From positions 19,620,709 through 19,684,708 of the forward strand of contig NC_135565.1 of the NCBI RefSeq assembly GCF_964340395.1: a stretch of 64,000 bases of DNA, in the 5' to 3' direction. Every line of letters begins with the position of its first letter. Position 1 is the stretch's first letter. The notes under the pieces were generated by a model. The model was not told the DNA's origin. It made no database searches and worked only from the letters and a program-made list of their open reading frames with translations. Source of the stretch: Glandiceps talaboti (Eukaryota > Hemichordata > Enteropneusta > Spengelidae). The position numbers were made by a program, and so were the translations under genes. Positions 17,327 to 43,600 of this stretch are shown piece after piece.

Positions 17327-19898
17327 CTTCTTAATACATACTAACATTGTCAAGGTTGTAATCAGGTTATTGGGTGCAAATTTTCAAATCGTAATTATGA
17401 ACGTAACTTGGTATGAGAGAAATACTTAAAACAGAGCACCACTAGCGTCACAACAAGGCTAAGCTGGTACCTACATATAGCTGATAACTATACTGAGAGG
17501 TGAGCATATTTCTATCAAATTACTTCAATCATGATAATTCTGTACATCCTGAATGTTGTATATATTGCTTTTTTGTGAGATTTACAACACATCATGGTTC
17601 TTCTCTTTAGTTTCATGAAAGCAAACAAACAAACAAACAAACACAGCTGTTTCACCAATGCCCATGAATCACAGATGAAACGTGAACATCTTGCATCAGA
17701 AGTTTTGATGGTGTATGACACAGTTGGTCATCTGACAGGCATGTATAAGCTGGAGTGATTTTTTGTTTGTTGACAAACACAAGGACTGTACAGTATGTCG
17801 CCGGGACTGTAAAATATGTTGCTGGACTGTAAGGTATATTATTGTAAGTCTACCTTTCAAATGTAAGCACACTGCAATATAGTGGGGAAGAATTACAGCA
17901 ACAGACATTTGATATATGTAAGTATGTTTCTCATAGTGACATACGTTGCTGATAGTGACATATGTTGCATAATCTTGCATTTATGAGGGGCAACATATAT
18001 AAACATCATAATATCCAAGAGCTATGTGTTGATTTGGATCATGCCCATCATGTACAGTGTGAGCAGGATGTACCTGTCAAAAAACTGAAATGGAGCGATA
18101 CGATTGGATGCAACACAATTTTGTTGCAGAACAGGAATTAGACAGATTGCCATCAGGTGTTACGGAAAAGGGATGATAAGAGCATGCCCAAAACAGCTCA
18201 TGTTTCAGTTTAACCAAGACACTGCATCACATAAGTCATTGTGTAAGCTCCTACTCACCCCAAGTTCCAACTATCATAATAAATTTGGCTTATTTGCATA
18301 ATACCAAAGATGACGTGAGTAAATGTCTCTCATTAATATCAGCTCAGTAACACAGTTTAAGCGTCCTTAATTACAAGCTAAGTTTACATAGAGGATGACC
18401 CTGAGGTGCATGAGTATATCAGATGAATACTGTACTTAAAAAGTGATGAAGTTGACAAGTCACCTTTATACCCTCCAAGGCTATGCTTATGTAATTATCA
18501 TGATTTCATACTGTTAAAGACCCCCTAGGCTTTCAGTCTTAGGTTCTCCCTCTTTCTTGTTAGTTTTCTTATTTTCCAGTTGAGCCTATGTATTATAAAA
18601 AGAATCATTCTTTTTGTTCTAGATCAACCTTTCCTTGAGCTCTGCCAGACAACTGTACTTGAACACCTAAATTTTAATTCTTATTCAAACTGAGCCTTCA
18701 AATTATCATATGGATGGATAGCCTGTATGATACCATGTATCATGTCACGCTTATCAGCCAGCAACTAAAGAAGACTTGTTAGTGCTGAATGACATAACTT
18801 TTCATACAATCTAACCAATGAAGTGAATTTCATAAATAATCATTTTAAAAGAACTGGATCAATTTTCTCTATTTACAGTTTAAAATGTGATGACAGAATG
18901 GATCAACACAGAATGGATCAACACAGAATGGATTAACACATTGAGAAGTGCAGTGCAAACACTTAACAGATGACAGTGAGTTGGATGATTGGATCAAGGC
19001 ATGGTAAGATAACAACACAAATATATAATATTATCAAGAATTGTATACTGCTTTGATACTGACTAAGAATAGCTTCTGTCTATACTATATGTCTGTCTTT
19101 AATTGTACACATGATCAATTCTATCCAGAACTTTTTATAGCTTAGCACCTTTGCTGGGTTGGTTTTGTTTATGTCCTCCTAAAACACACAGGAATAGGAC
19201 CGAGAGACACTTCAGAAGTCAATTGAAAAATTACCAGATTTAGGTAACTATCCATAGCATTATTATAATCCACTTACATATTAGTATGTAGTGCTGTATT
19301 AAGATTGTATCGACCAGAAAATGTTTCTCTGTGACTGACTCATTAATATTCACTACATGTGTGGATGCTATCACTTTATCAGCTCTCACAGTGGGTTAAT
19401 TTGAATGCACTTAAAATCTACACCCATTTTCTAGTACACGCTTCATTACTAGTAGGGTAAAATTTTGAATTCCTTTTTCTAAGTAAATTTATAGTAAACA
19501 TAATCAAGACCAACCAAGGAAAGGTTCAAAGCTAATATTTCTATGATATTCTAGTTTAATGAATAAAAGACTCACAAGTATAATATCTACACAAACACCC
19601 CCAAATCCATGCACATTTGGTATATCCCATCTGATCTTTACACACAGCTTGTTACACTGTACATATAAAAGGGTGGAAAGGCTAGAACTCAATCTGAGGG
19701 ACAATCTTCACATATGACATAAAGTATTATAGTTTTATACATTCCGAAATCTTAAAGCTTTCAATATGACTTTTACATCGATCAGGACATAAAAAAACTC
19801 AGCAAAATTAAAACAACTCTTGGATATCTAAAAATAACCTTTCTTTTGCAAATGGGGAAGGAATAACAGCGTCTTTTTTTTTAATGCATGGCACAAAA

Positions 19899-19904
19899 TT
19901 TATT
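19899..19904 (-). terminator. BMAL1: Possible BMAL1 polyadenylation signal
   Basis: AATAAA on the minus strand, about 70 bp beyond the BMAL1 stop codon. It is the first signal met. The 3' UTR could be longer and use a later one. Confidence 0.35.
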
Positions 19905-19974
19905 TTCTGTTGAGTTTTTAGAAGATTTAGAAGTGAGATGATGAAGTTTGTAATATGAAAACACAAAGGACATG

Positions 19975-34156
<14,182 letters not shown>

Positions 34157-34182
34157 GTTGAAGTACAAATACAAATATCTAC
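34157..34182 (-). other. BMAL1: BMAL1 5' UTR part of the start exon
   Basis: TTTCCTACAG (ending at 34183 on the minus strand) is a good 3' splice site 26 bp before the ATG. It implies that the 5' UTR begins in a separate upstream exon. Confidence 0.6.
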
Positions 34183-34732
34183 CTGTAGGAAATATCAAAG
34201 AATATACACCCTTCAATACATTCATGAAATTTATACACAACGATAATTGATATAAATGTATGTCCATGGATAAGATAAATATATACATGTGGAAAGATAT
34301 GATACGTATTTAGCTTTAGACATTTGTATTTTTTTACTACGTCCTAAATCCATAAATGCTAAAACATACATATATGTCTAACAGTTGTGTATCAAACCTA
34401 AAATTAGATGAAGATTTCATACAATAATGACTTCACCAACTCAGATACATCCAGGTTCATTTTGAAATCTTTTCTTTTTGATCACCTGATCCTGTCTATC
34501 TGATTGGCTTATTCCATCTATGTCATTATCTGATCCCGTCTATGTGATTGGCTTATCCCACCTACTTGATATTTGTAATTAATTCATACGTAAGAATGTC
34601 ACTGACACAGCAAGTGGTTATAAAATCTAGTAAGAATTCACACTCGTTTCCCTTCAGGCCAACAGAGTAAATTACCATATATATGTACATATATCAAATT
34701 CACCAGCAGCCCTAGGCTAGATACACAGTAGG

Positions 34733-36172
34733 CCATATGATGTACAATGTGTTACTCACACCATGGCTAGATCTACAGTATGCCCTATGGTGTGTTACTG
34801 ACACCATGGCTAGATACACAGTAAGTCCTATGGTGTGTTACTGACACCATGGCTAGATACACAGTAAGTCCTATGATGTGTTACTGACACCATGGCTAGA
34901 TACACAGTAAGCCCTATGATGTGTTACTGACACCATGGCTAGATACACAGTAAGTCCTATGATGTGTTACTGACACCATGGCTAGATACACAGTAAGTCC
35001 TATGATGTGTTACTGACACCATGGCTAGATACACAGTAAGTCCTATGGTGTGTTACTGACACCATGGCTAGATACACAGTAAGTCCTATGATGTGTTACT
35101 GACACCATGGCTAGATACACAGTAAGTCCTATGGTGTGTTACTGACACCATGGCTAGATACACAGTAAGTCCTATGATGTGTTACTGACACCATGGCTAG
35201 ATACACAGTAAGCCCTATGATGTGTTACTGACACCGTGGCTAGATACACAGTAAGTCCTATGATGTGTTACTCACACCATGGCTAGATACACAGTAAGCC
35301 CTATGATGTGTTACTCACACCATGGCTAGATACACAGTAAGCCCTATGATGTGTTACTGACACCATGGCTAGATACACAGTAAGTCCTATGATGTGTTAC
35401 TCACACCATGGCTAGATACACAGTAAGCCCTATGATGTGTTACTCACACCATGGCTAGATACACAGTAAGCCCTATGATGTGTTACTGACACCGTGGCTA
35501 GATACACAGTAAGTCCTATGATGTGTTACTGACACCATGGCTAGATACACAGTAAGTCCTATGATGTGTTACTGACACCATGGCTAGATACACAGTAAGC
35601 CCTATGGTGTGTTACTGACACAATGGCTAGATACACAGTAAGTCCTATGATGTGTTACTGACACCATGGCTAGATACACAGTAAGTCCTATGATGTGTTA
35701 CTGACACCATGGCTAGATAGACAGTAAGTCCTATGGTGTGTTACTGACACAATGGCTAGATACACAGTAAGCCCTATGATGTGTTACTGACACCATGGCT
35801 AGATACACAGTAAGTCCTATGATGTGTTACTGACACCATGGCTAGATACACAGTAAGTCCTATGATGTGTTACTGACACCATGGCTAGATACACAGTAAG
35901 TCCTATGATGTGTTACTCACACCATGGCTAGATACACAGTAAGTCCTATGATGTGTTACTGACACCATGGCTAGATACACAGTAAGTCCTATGATGTGTT
36001 ACTGACACCATGGCTAGATAGACAGTAAGTCCTATGGTGTGTTACTGACACAATGGCTAGATAGACAGTAAGTCCTATGGTGTGTTACTGACACAATGGC
36101 TAGATACACATTAAGCCCTATGAATAGTATGGTGTGTTACTGACACCATGGCTAGATACACAATAAGCCCTC
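34733..36172. repeat. 43-bp minisatellite, about 33 copies
   Basis: Units contain ACACCATGGCTAGATACACA then GTAAG(T/C)CCTATG(A/G)TGTGTT. Variants (GTAAGT/GTAAGC, ACTGAC/ACTCAC) are interspersed in patterns that suggest higher-order duplication. It lies upstream of the BMAL1 start exon, probably in the first intron. Confidence 0.97.
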
Positions 36173-36358
36173 TATCCATATGAAATGAATGAATCAATAA
36201 AACAATCAAACACATTCATAAAGTGCTTGAGTGAATGTTCAAAGGTACTAAACAAGTATCTAAGTAGGGTTGTTTTGCTAAATGATCAGTCTCAATGCCT
36301 TTCCAGAATTTCTCTAGAGAGAGTGACTGATGCACATGTACCTGTAGTTCCGGTAGAC

Positions 36359-37500
36359 TGTTCTACAACAGTGGGGCAGCACATGAAGACTGTTCCACAA
36401 CAGTGGGGCAGCACATGAAGACTGTTCCACAACAGTGGGGCAGCATGTGAAGACTGTTCCACAACAGTGGGGCAACACACGAAGACTGTTCCACACCAGT
36501 GGGGCAGCACGTGAAGACTGTTCTACAACAGTGGGGCAGCACATGAAGACTGTTCCACAACAGTGGGAAAGCACATGAAGACTGTTGTACAACAGTGGGG
36601 CAGCACATGAAGACTGTTCCACAACAGTGGGGCAGCATGTGAAGACTGTTCCACAACAGTGGGGCAACACACGAAGACTGTTCCACACCAGTGGAGCAGC
36701 ACGTGAAGACTGTTCTACAACAGTGGGGCAGCACATGAAGACTGTTCCACAACAGTGGGAAAGCACATGAAGACTGTTGTACAACAGTGGGGCAACACAT
36801 GAAGACTGTTCTACAACAGTGGGGCAGCACGTGAAGACTGTTCTACAACAGTGGGGCAGCACATGAAGACTGTTCCACAACAGTGGGGCAGCACATGAAG
36901 ACTGTTCCTCAACAGTGGGGCAGCACATGAAGACTGTTCCTCAACAGTGGGGCAACACATGAAGACTGTTCCACAACAGTGGGGCAGCACATGAAGAATG
37001 TTCCTCAACAGTGGGGCAGCACATGAAAACTGTGCCACAACAGTGGGAGCACATGAAGACTGTGCCACAACAGTAGGGGCACATGAAGACTGTTCTACAA
37101 CAGTGGGGCAGCACATGAAGACTGTTCTACAACAGTGTGGCAGCACATGAAGACTGTTCTACAACAGTGGGGCAGCACATGAAGACTGTTGTACAACAGT
37201 GGGGCAGCATGTGAAGACTGTTCTACAACAGTGGGGCAGCACATGAAGACTGTGCCACAACAGTGGGGCAGCACATGAAGACTGTGCCACAACAGTGGGA
37301 CAGCACATGAAGACTGTGCCACAACAGTGGGGGCACATGAAGACTGTTCTACAACAGTGGGGCAGCACATGAAGACTATTCCACAACAGTGGGGCAGCAC
37401 ATGAAGGCTGTTCTACAACAGTGGGGCAGCACATGAAGACTGTTCCACAAGTGGGGCAGCACATGAAGACTGTTCTACAACAGTGGGGCAGCACATGAAA
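36359..37500. repeat. 32-bp minisatellite, about 35 copies, each with an E-box-like CACATG or CACGTG
   Basis: Units contain ACAACAGTGGGGCAGCACAT then GAAGACTGTTC. Most copies have CACATG; three (about 36508, 36697, 36828) have the perfect E-box CACGTG. It is upstream of the BMAL1 start codon. Cys-rich frames here are repeat artefacts. Confidence 0.95.
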
Positions 37501-37734
37501 ATGTGCATTCACCATATGATTTCAGTTTATATTGAGGGATGTGTAGTAATCCTTTGTCATTGGAGAAGAGTACATTGCATACGATAATCAAATATGCAGG
37601 TTAAAAACAGATCAGTTCAGATGCATACAATGATACAAGTTGTACAATATGTACATATTAAATTGTAGGTGATTAAGTTTATAATCACAATCATCTACTT
37701 CTATTCTAATGCTGGCAAGGTATCTCTAAAACAT

Positions 37735-37835
37735 GAAAACGTTTAGTCTGGATGCCAACGTCGTGTTCTCAAACTACACCAGTGAGTGGAGGTGTAAATT
37801 GTAACAATACCATATAGGGACTACACTATACAAAA
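37735..37835. mobile_element. Fragment of the TTAGTCTGGATGCC element family
   Basis: Shares TTAGTCTGGATGCCAACGTC and AGTGAGTGGAGGTGTAAAT with 41717-42155 and, inverted, with 49815-50217 and 50486-51180. Confidence 0.65.
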
Positions 37836-38007
37836 ATGTATACCATGTTGACATGTTATCCCATGAATGATTAGGGAATTCATTTCATATGAAAAGTTGA
37901 CCCATGTTTAGGGATTTATGTTGAGAAGAATTGAGAATTGACCTGTTTGGCTGGCACATACCTGTACACATTTTACCTACTAAAGTATCTATGGTAGTAC
38001 CTCCCCC

Positions 38008-38062
38008 CCCCCAACCACAACAACAACAGCAACAACAACAACAACAACAACAACAACAACGA
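38008..38062. repeat. (CAA)n microsatellite
   Basis: C9 followed by about 15 CAA units, upstream of the BMAL1 start codon. Confidence 0.95.
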
Positions 38063-38280
38063 ACAATGTTTACAGTGAGTACCTTGTTCTGAAAGACCAC
38101 ACTTTCCATTAGATGATCATATAGTATAGGAGAACATCAAAGTGTGAGGTTTTAGACATGAATGTCTTCAAAAACACAAAGGTGTGACCGTGTCTTTCAA
38201 ATTACACATATATATGGCAATGATGGATTCTCAACTTTTTTATCTTCACTCTTTCACATTGGAATTACAATACACTCCCT

Positions 38281-38427
38281 AGTCTAGCTGCTAAACCTTG
38301 GGATTTCTTCTTCTGATAGATATGAGGGTGGAACACTCCAGGACTATCATCTACACTAGCAACCTTTGGTCGCCTTCAAACAGAAAAGGCCAAGGGCTTA
38401 AGGGGTCTAGCAGCAAGACTGTGCACT
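38281..38427. mobile_element. Short inverted-repeat element with AGTCT(A/T)GCTGCTA ends
   Basis: The left end AGTCTAGCTGCTAAACCTTG pairs with the right end GTCTAGCAGCAAGACT, with CCAAGGGC partly extending the pairing. The GTCTAGCAGC terminus recurs at 27222 and 47425, so this is a small dispersed family. Confidence 0.55.
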
Positions 38428-38551
38428 CCATTGACACACAAGTAGGTCAAACCCTATACCTGACATACATAGTGGTCATTCACCTTTTCACCTATTTACT
38501 AATGACATTGCACTGTATGGAGATGGTTACATCATAACTAAATTAGCACAG

Positions 38552-38680
38552 TGCTGACCACAGGCACTTGAATCAATCTGAATGCTTTTTTTTAATGTAT
38601 TTTTTTCACACTACACATACAAAATTTATACATTTCTTTAAACCATAGATTGATTCAAGTGCCTGTGGAGCTGACAGTAG
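38552..38680. mobile_element. Inverted-repeat element with CACAGGCACTTGAATCAATC ends
   Basis: Left CCACAGGCACTTGAATCAAT and right ATTGATTCAAGTGCCTGTGG are a perfect 20-bp inverted pair about 90 bp apart. Confidence 0.8.
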
Positions 38681-38904
38681 AGGCCAGAGATGCCTAAAGA
38701 GATGTACATGAAAGGGGGGTCTCCCCTAATAGCTCAAAGGCCAGAGCAAATCTATTTATCTTTGTTATTGTACCACATTCATTGGAAATCAATACGCTCC
38801 CTTGAAACACAATGGTCATCTTGACACAAACACACAGAGGTCATTCACCTTTCACCTAGATTTAAACAATAGACCACAGTATCACCTGATCAGACTGCAT
38901 AGTA

Positions 38905-39356
38905 TCACAGGCAATCAAATCAATCTGTATGATTTTTAAAAAATGTATAGTAAATAAGAGAAGGTATGAAGGTACAGCGAACTGTATTCCCCATTTGAAG
39001 TACTGACCCCGATTACACCCTCATTTGCAAACACTTGCAGCTTCTGATTGGGCAACAGCACAGCCAGCCCTAATATGATTTGAAATCGAAATAGATATCA
39101 TATTTAATGCAAGAGATGCAGCGCTGGCAAAAACAAGTTATTGGTTAGTACCTTTTTTCATTTGCTAGATTTTATTACTTTATATATGTTTTTTGTGATG
39201 AAATGTCACAATCCAGAATGTCCAGCATTATGCTAATGAGGGTGTAATCAGGGTCAGCACTTCAAATCGGGAATACACCTCGTTGTACCTTCGTACCTTC
39301 TCTTAGTTACAATGTTTTTTAAAAATCATACACATTGATTTGAGTGCCTGTGTATA
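38905..39356. mobile_element. Nested MITEs
   Basis: The outer ends (CACAGGCAATCAAATCAATC and GATTTGAGTGCCTGTG) belong to the family at 38552. Inserted inside, at about 38957-39305, is a second element whose ends AGAGAAGGTATGAAGGTAC and GTACCTTCGTACCTTCTCT are inverted. Its subterminal GATTACACCCTCATTT / AATGAGGGTGTAATC is also inverted. Confidence 0.8.
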
Positions 39357-39717
39357 GTATAGTACAGTATATTGACATGAAATAATGTACAAAAACTTCA
39401 TTATCTAGTCAAAAATAACCTACACATGTACATTGCACAAAAACAAAAATAAATAATTATAAATATATTTAAAAACACTAAACTATGAATTAGAGAATTT
39501 TCCAAAGCTACTACCAATAGTGATAAAATCATCATCTGAACTCATTCTTTTGAAATATTCTTTTCAAGATAATTTTGAAAAACTTTTATCTTAAATTTTG
39601 ATTGTTCTTTGAAATTGGTTTCTACCCTCAATTACAGATGTATTACTGCAATACATTATAGCATGGATTTCATCACCAATAGCTTTAGTATTACATAAAT
39701 GACATAGTCTTTCATCG

Positions 39718-39743
39718 CGGGGGGGGGGGGGGGGGGGGGGGGG
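39718..39743. repeat. G-homopolymer of about 26 bases
   Basis: One of several long G/C homopolymers in the window (others near 3192, 12136, 20755, 42996, 45480, 46915, 47432). They repeatedly mark the edges of short mobile elements. Confidence 0.95.
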
Positions 39744-40889
39744 CACATATAGCTTTCTCTTTCTCCTGATTTCCTTGGTATCATAGTCTTTCGATTGGTA
39801 AATTATGTGCTGAGATCCTGAGCCTAGTTATGCTGATTCTGTGAGAAACATTATTTACTTGTTCTAGATATGGTTCTAATTCATAATTTGTTTTATATTT
39901 ATTATAATATAGGTATGTAATTTGATGTTGTCAGTTGTTGTTTTTTGAATCGTTGGCATCCAAATTGTATTGATATAATTAAACGTTGTTTTTTCTAAGA
40001 TTTGTTACATCAGCATCCCTATTATATTACATGTACATTACTATTATTGTAAGCTTGGTTAACTCATGCAACTTATTGACAAAGGCTGTCCTCGTGTTAC
40101 CATGAGTTTTCTTTTCCGAGGTGAAAGCACATTGTACAAGGTTATTGCATTCTCCATTCCTTAATCTATTTTCATAGTTTAACATTTGTTTACAGATTTT
40201 ATTTTGTTTTATTTTTTTTTTGTGCTGGGAATTGGTCCCAGTGATTTTCTGTTATGCAGACTGACATATACACACAAACACACACACAATGCTCCAGAGA
40301 ACCATTCAGGTTTGGGACTACGTGACAGGGCAATCTTGTATGCTACATGTACATACACATACACATATCACGTTGCTGTGGAACTGTCAAGGCTTTCCCA
40401 GACAGTCCACAGGTTATCCCGGAGTCACCCAGACCTGGCAAACATACACATGTAGCACCTGCAGACTACGCATGAGTAATTACCCCCAATTTTTGACTCA
40501 TTACTCCAGGAGTCCCCCTCAAATTCACACTCGTCTTGTGAGTGAGATTGAGTGATACAGCCTACCCATCGAGTCTGTATCTGTAGAACACTCACCCTGG
40601 GTTTGGGTCGGTCACAGAAAAAATTCCCTGTTTCCAGAGGGATTCGAATATGTGACTCAAAAATTTCCCAAATTTCCGTCCCTTTCCAAATTTTCCTTCC
40701 TCAGGTGCAGGGTTCCCAAAACTTAGCAAATGCACTGCACTGGTTCCTTTTCATATTTGGTTTAGTGTAAATATGACACACGACCCAGATACAGTGAACC
40801 CTAGCAGAATTGAGCACATGTACAATCTTTTCCTGACAACAACAAATATACTATGACAATCCCTGGATAGAAGGTGGCAGACACTGGGA

Positions 40890-41216
40890 TTTTGGTCAAT
40901 CTGATTAAAATAAAATCCAATGTAGTGTAAACAGCATGATTTCTTTTTGGCTGTTAAGTTTACTGTCGTTTGTTCTTTTGTGAGTGCATGTTAACATGTA
41001 CATACATCTGACACAATGCTATAGGTTTTTCTAAGCCACACAGGAGCACTGAGTGAATTCACTTGACGAATGAGAATGTGTAATGCGCCGAAACATATGG
41101 GTACAGTACTTCAGAGGGCTCTGTTTGTAAAGATCGTGAGCACAGTGTACAGACAATGGATTCTGATTGGTTAATCATAAGTTCAAGATTGGGTTTCGGG
41201 GAAAACCTATGCTATT
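40890..41216. mobile_element. Second copy of the dispersed repeat at 30895
   Basis: Shares GGCTGTTAAGTTTACTGTCG, TTTGTTCTTTTGT and inverted ends ATAGGTTTTTC / GGAAAACCTAT. No coding frame. Confidence 0.65.
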
Positions 41217-41716
41217 ATGTAAGCAATGGGTGTGGGGTGGTGTACACATTCATGTAACAGTCAAGCAAACTGACTCATGTCAATACAACTGATAAAGTGA
41301 TATGCTAAACCTATTACAGGGATAACTACATGGCTGACAGCTACATTGTATATATGTGCTGTATATACATTATGACATATACATACACACTGCTACATAA
41401 CTACATTGTAATTCTGTGCATGGATGAATAACCCATTACTTGGCTAAGTACACTGTTCAGTTAGCAGAGGTCACAACACATACATGTATGCATGTACTTG
41501 TTATATTATTACATTATATGTAATTATTTATTAAGGTGTCCTACATTTGTATGTAGACAATATCAAATTATACAATGCTTACAAAAAAAAAGACCCACAT
41601 CCAGCCCTCTGGCTTGTAGGACACAAAGAATATCAAATTAAATACATAAATAAATAAATATCACATACATGTAGACAAGACTATATAATTATGATAAATT
41701 ACTCAGTGTAAATGAG

Positions 41717-42155
41717 TTAATCTGGATGCCAACGTCTCTGTACTACGTCTGGTCAAAGTCCCTGAATCAGAACAAAAAGTTGTTCATCCAATCAGTATCA
41801 ATAAGTGACTTTAACTGTGTCTAAGTACATGAAGCATCCTGAGCTGACAAATATACCACATTTGGAATTAGATATACCATATTTGGACATTACATAAATG
41901 ATTACTGCCCCAATAAACACTAACTTTAAGAGGGACTGTGGTATTTTTTAAATTTTTTGATTGATTAACAAAAGCTTTGTGTTAATGAGTGTGTGGGTGG
42001 CTGTGGACAAATTTTAAATTTCATCTCTTCTCAGACCACTCGTTAGTGGTCTGAGATCATTCTCATGCATCTATCAGGACTTCTAGAGTAACAACTTTGA
42101 CTATACTGTGAGTGGAGGTGTAAATGGTAATGATACTGTATAGGAACTATACTAT
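41717..42155. mobile_element. TTAATCTGGATGCCAACGTC element copy
   Basis: About 440 bp. It carries GTGAGTGGAGGTGTAAATGG and TAATGATACTGTATAGGAAC near one end, the reverse complement of the unit repeated at 50486-50862. Confidence 0.7.
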
Positions 42156-43206
42156 AAAGTATAAACAAGTCTACTGAATGACGAGTCAACATTGTTGTAC
42201 ATGTATTCTTGCCCACTAAGAAAGCAATACTTGAGAACTACTACAAGTATACATGTAGGTATATTGATCCAAACACAAACTTGAAAATTGTTACCTGAAT
42301 TTTTTGACTGCGTACTTCAGTGTTTGTCAGCAGAATGAACCATTATTCAGAACATGTGACCTTATGGACATGTGAGCTTCATAAAAAGGTCAGAGGTGCC
42401 TGGAAGTTAGTTTGTGGTTTGTATGTTGTGACGGCAAGAATGTAGACAAGCGGACCAACTGTACAATACATACATTTCATACTTTGTAATCAAGTATGTA
42501 TATATGTATGTATAAATATTCAATTTACATTTCTTGTTCCTGATTCTGCGAATCCGTGAGACACAAAGAATTATAAATTTGAAATGAGTGTGACATTTCA
42601 ATCCTTCTACAATTGCCCATTTACAGCCAAACTGAGTCAGTTTTAAAGACATTGAATAATTAACATAAGTGTGTATTCAGCTGTATGTATTTGTTGTTTC
42701 TTGTGAGTGGTAAATTATCGGTATCAGAACTATATGTACACTCAGAATGCCAAACTGAACAATATACATGCAGCAACACACTTGCAGAGCCAGGATGCAG
42801 CTCAATGTGGTTTGCATGGTTTCCAGAAAAAATGGTTTTGCTATAATTTACATGTAATTATTAGTTACTGTATGTACACTTGATATATATATAATATTGG
42901 GTGGTTTCTGTACACTTCATATTAATACTGTTAAAATATTACAGATAGCCGACTTCGAAACTGGCCAAGTTCTCTTACTGGTCGAGTTCTCTTGCCCCCC
43001 CCCCCCCCCGTCTATTGTGAGTAGGGACACCCTAATCTTCAAAGTCGATTGCCGACAAAGGAGGTCTATAAACAAATTTGAATAATTATCACAACAACAC
43101 ATTGCAATATTAAGAAAGTATACAAAAAGTAACATAATTAATATATGCAGAATTAACCAGGATATTTCAGTAGATAGTCTGCGTACGAAAACATTTCACC
43201 TCGAAT

Positions 43207-43600
43207 ACTTACACAGACTGGCAGTCCTTTGTGTCTGTGTACATGCATCGTTCAAAGGAACAACATAGCCGATACTAAGGCAGAATGCGACACGAAGACA
43301 ACGGACACAGATAGCATTTCTATCATCAACATAATTCTTTGAAAATAACGTCCATATTAAATATATTTTAGCAGTAAAGCAATTGCTAAGACACAGGAGT
43401 ACTTGAATAAACCGTCGACGTATTTCCATGACATCAACGAATGTGGGATAAAGGGTTAACCGAAATTGGGTCAACCGTTCAGATCGTACTACCGCCGCCA
43501 TATTTGTTATTTTCCGTCCAAACAACACGCGACACTCACAAATCAAACGCACTACTTCCTTGATGCGTCGGATAAAATCAACTTACCTAAATAACTGTCT
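43207..43600 (-). promoter_or_regulatory. Candidate BMAL1 promoter / non-coding first exon
   Basis: On the minus strand, AATATGGCGGCGG (about 43491-43504) resembles the YY1-type motif near many TATA-less start sites. Good GTAAGT donors follow TTTAG (near 43587) and CTGT (43212). CpG is denser here than in the flanks. Assignment to BMAL1 is by orientation and by the need for an upstream 5' UTR exon. A transcript would be needed to confirm it. Confidence 0.25.

Larger units (their letters stand above)
39744..43200. other. Non-coding stretch upstream of BMAL1
   Basis: No coding exon recognised. It holds two mobile-element copies (40890-41216 and 41717-42155). The remainder is AT-rich sequence without visible motifs. 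It is probably the first intron of BMAL1 if the first exon lies near 43.2-43.6 kb. Confidence 0.4.

Noticed and set aside
36292-37515. Cys-rich repeated protein (HVLPHCCGTVFMCCPTVV type) on the minus strand
   Set aside because: It is the 32-bp minisatellite read through. The 32-bp unit cycles through frames, and copies with indels break it.
43196-43552. 118-codon minus-strand frame beginning near the ATGGCGGCGG motif
   Set aside because: No domain pattern and no in-frame link to BMAL1. More likely a non-coding first exon or promoter.
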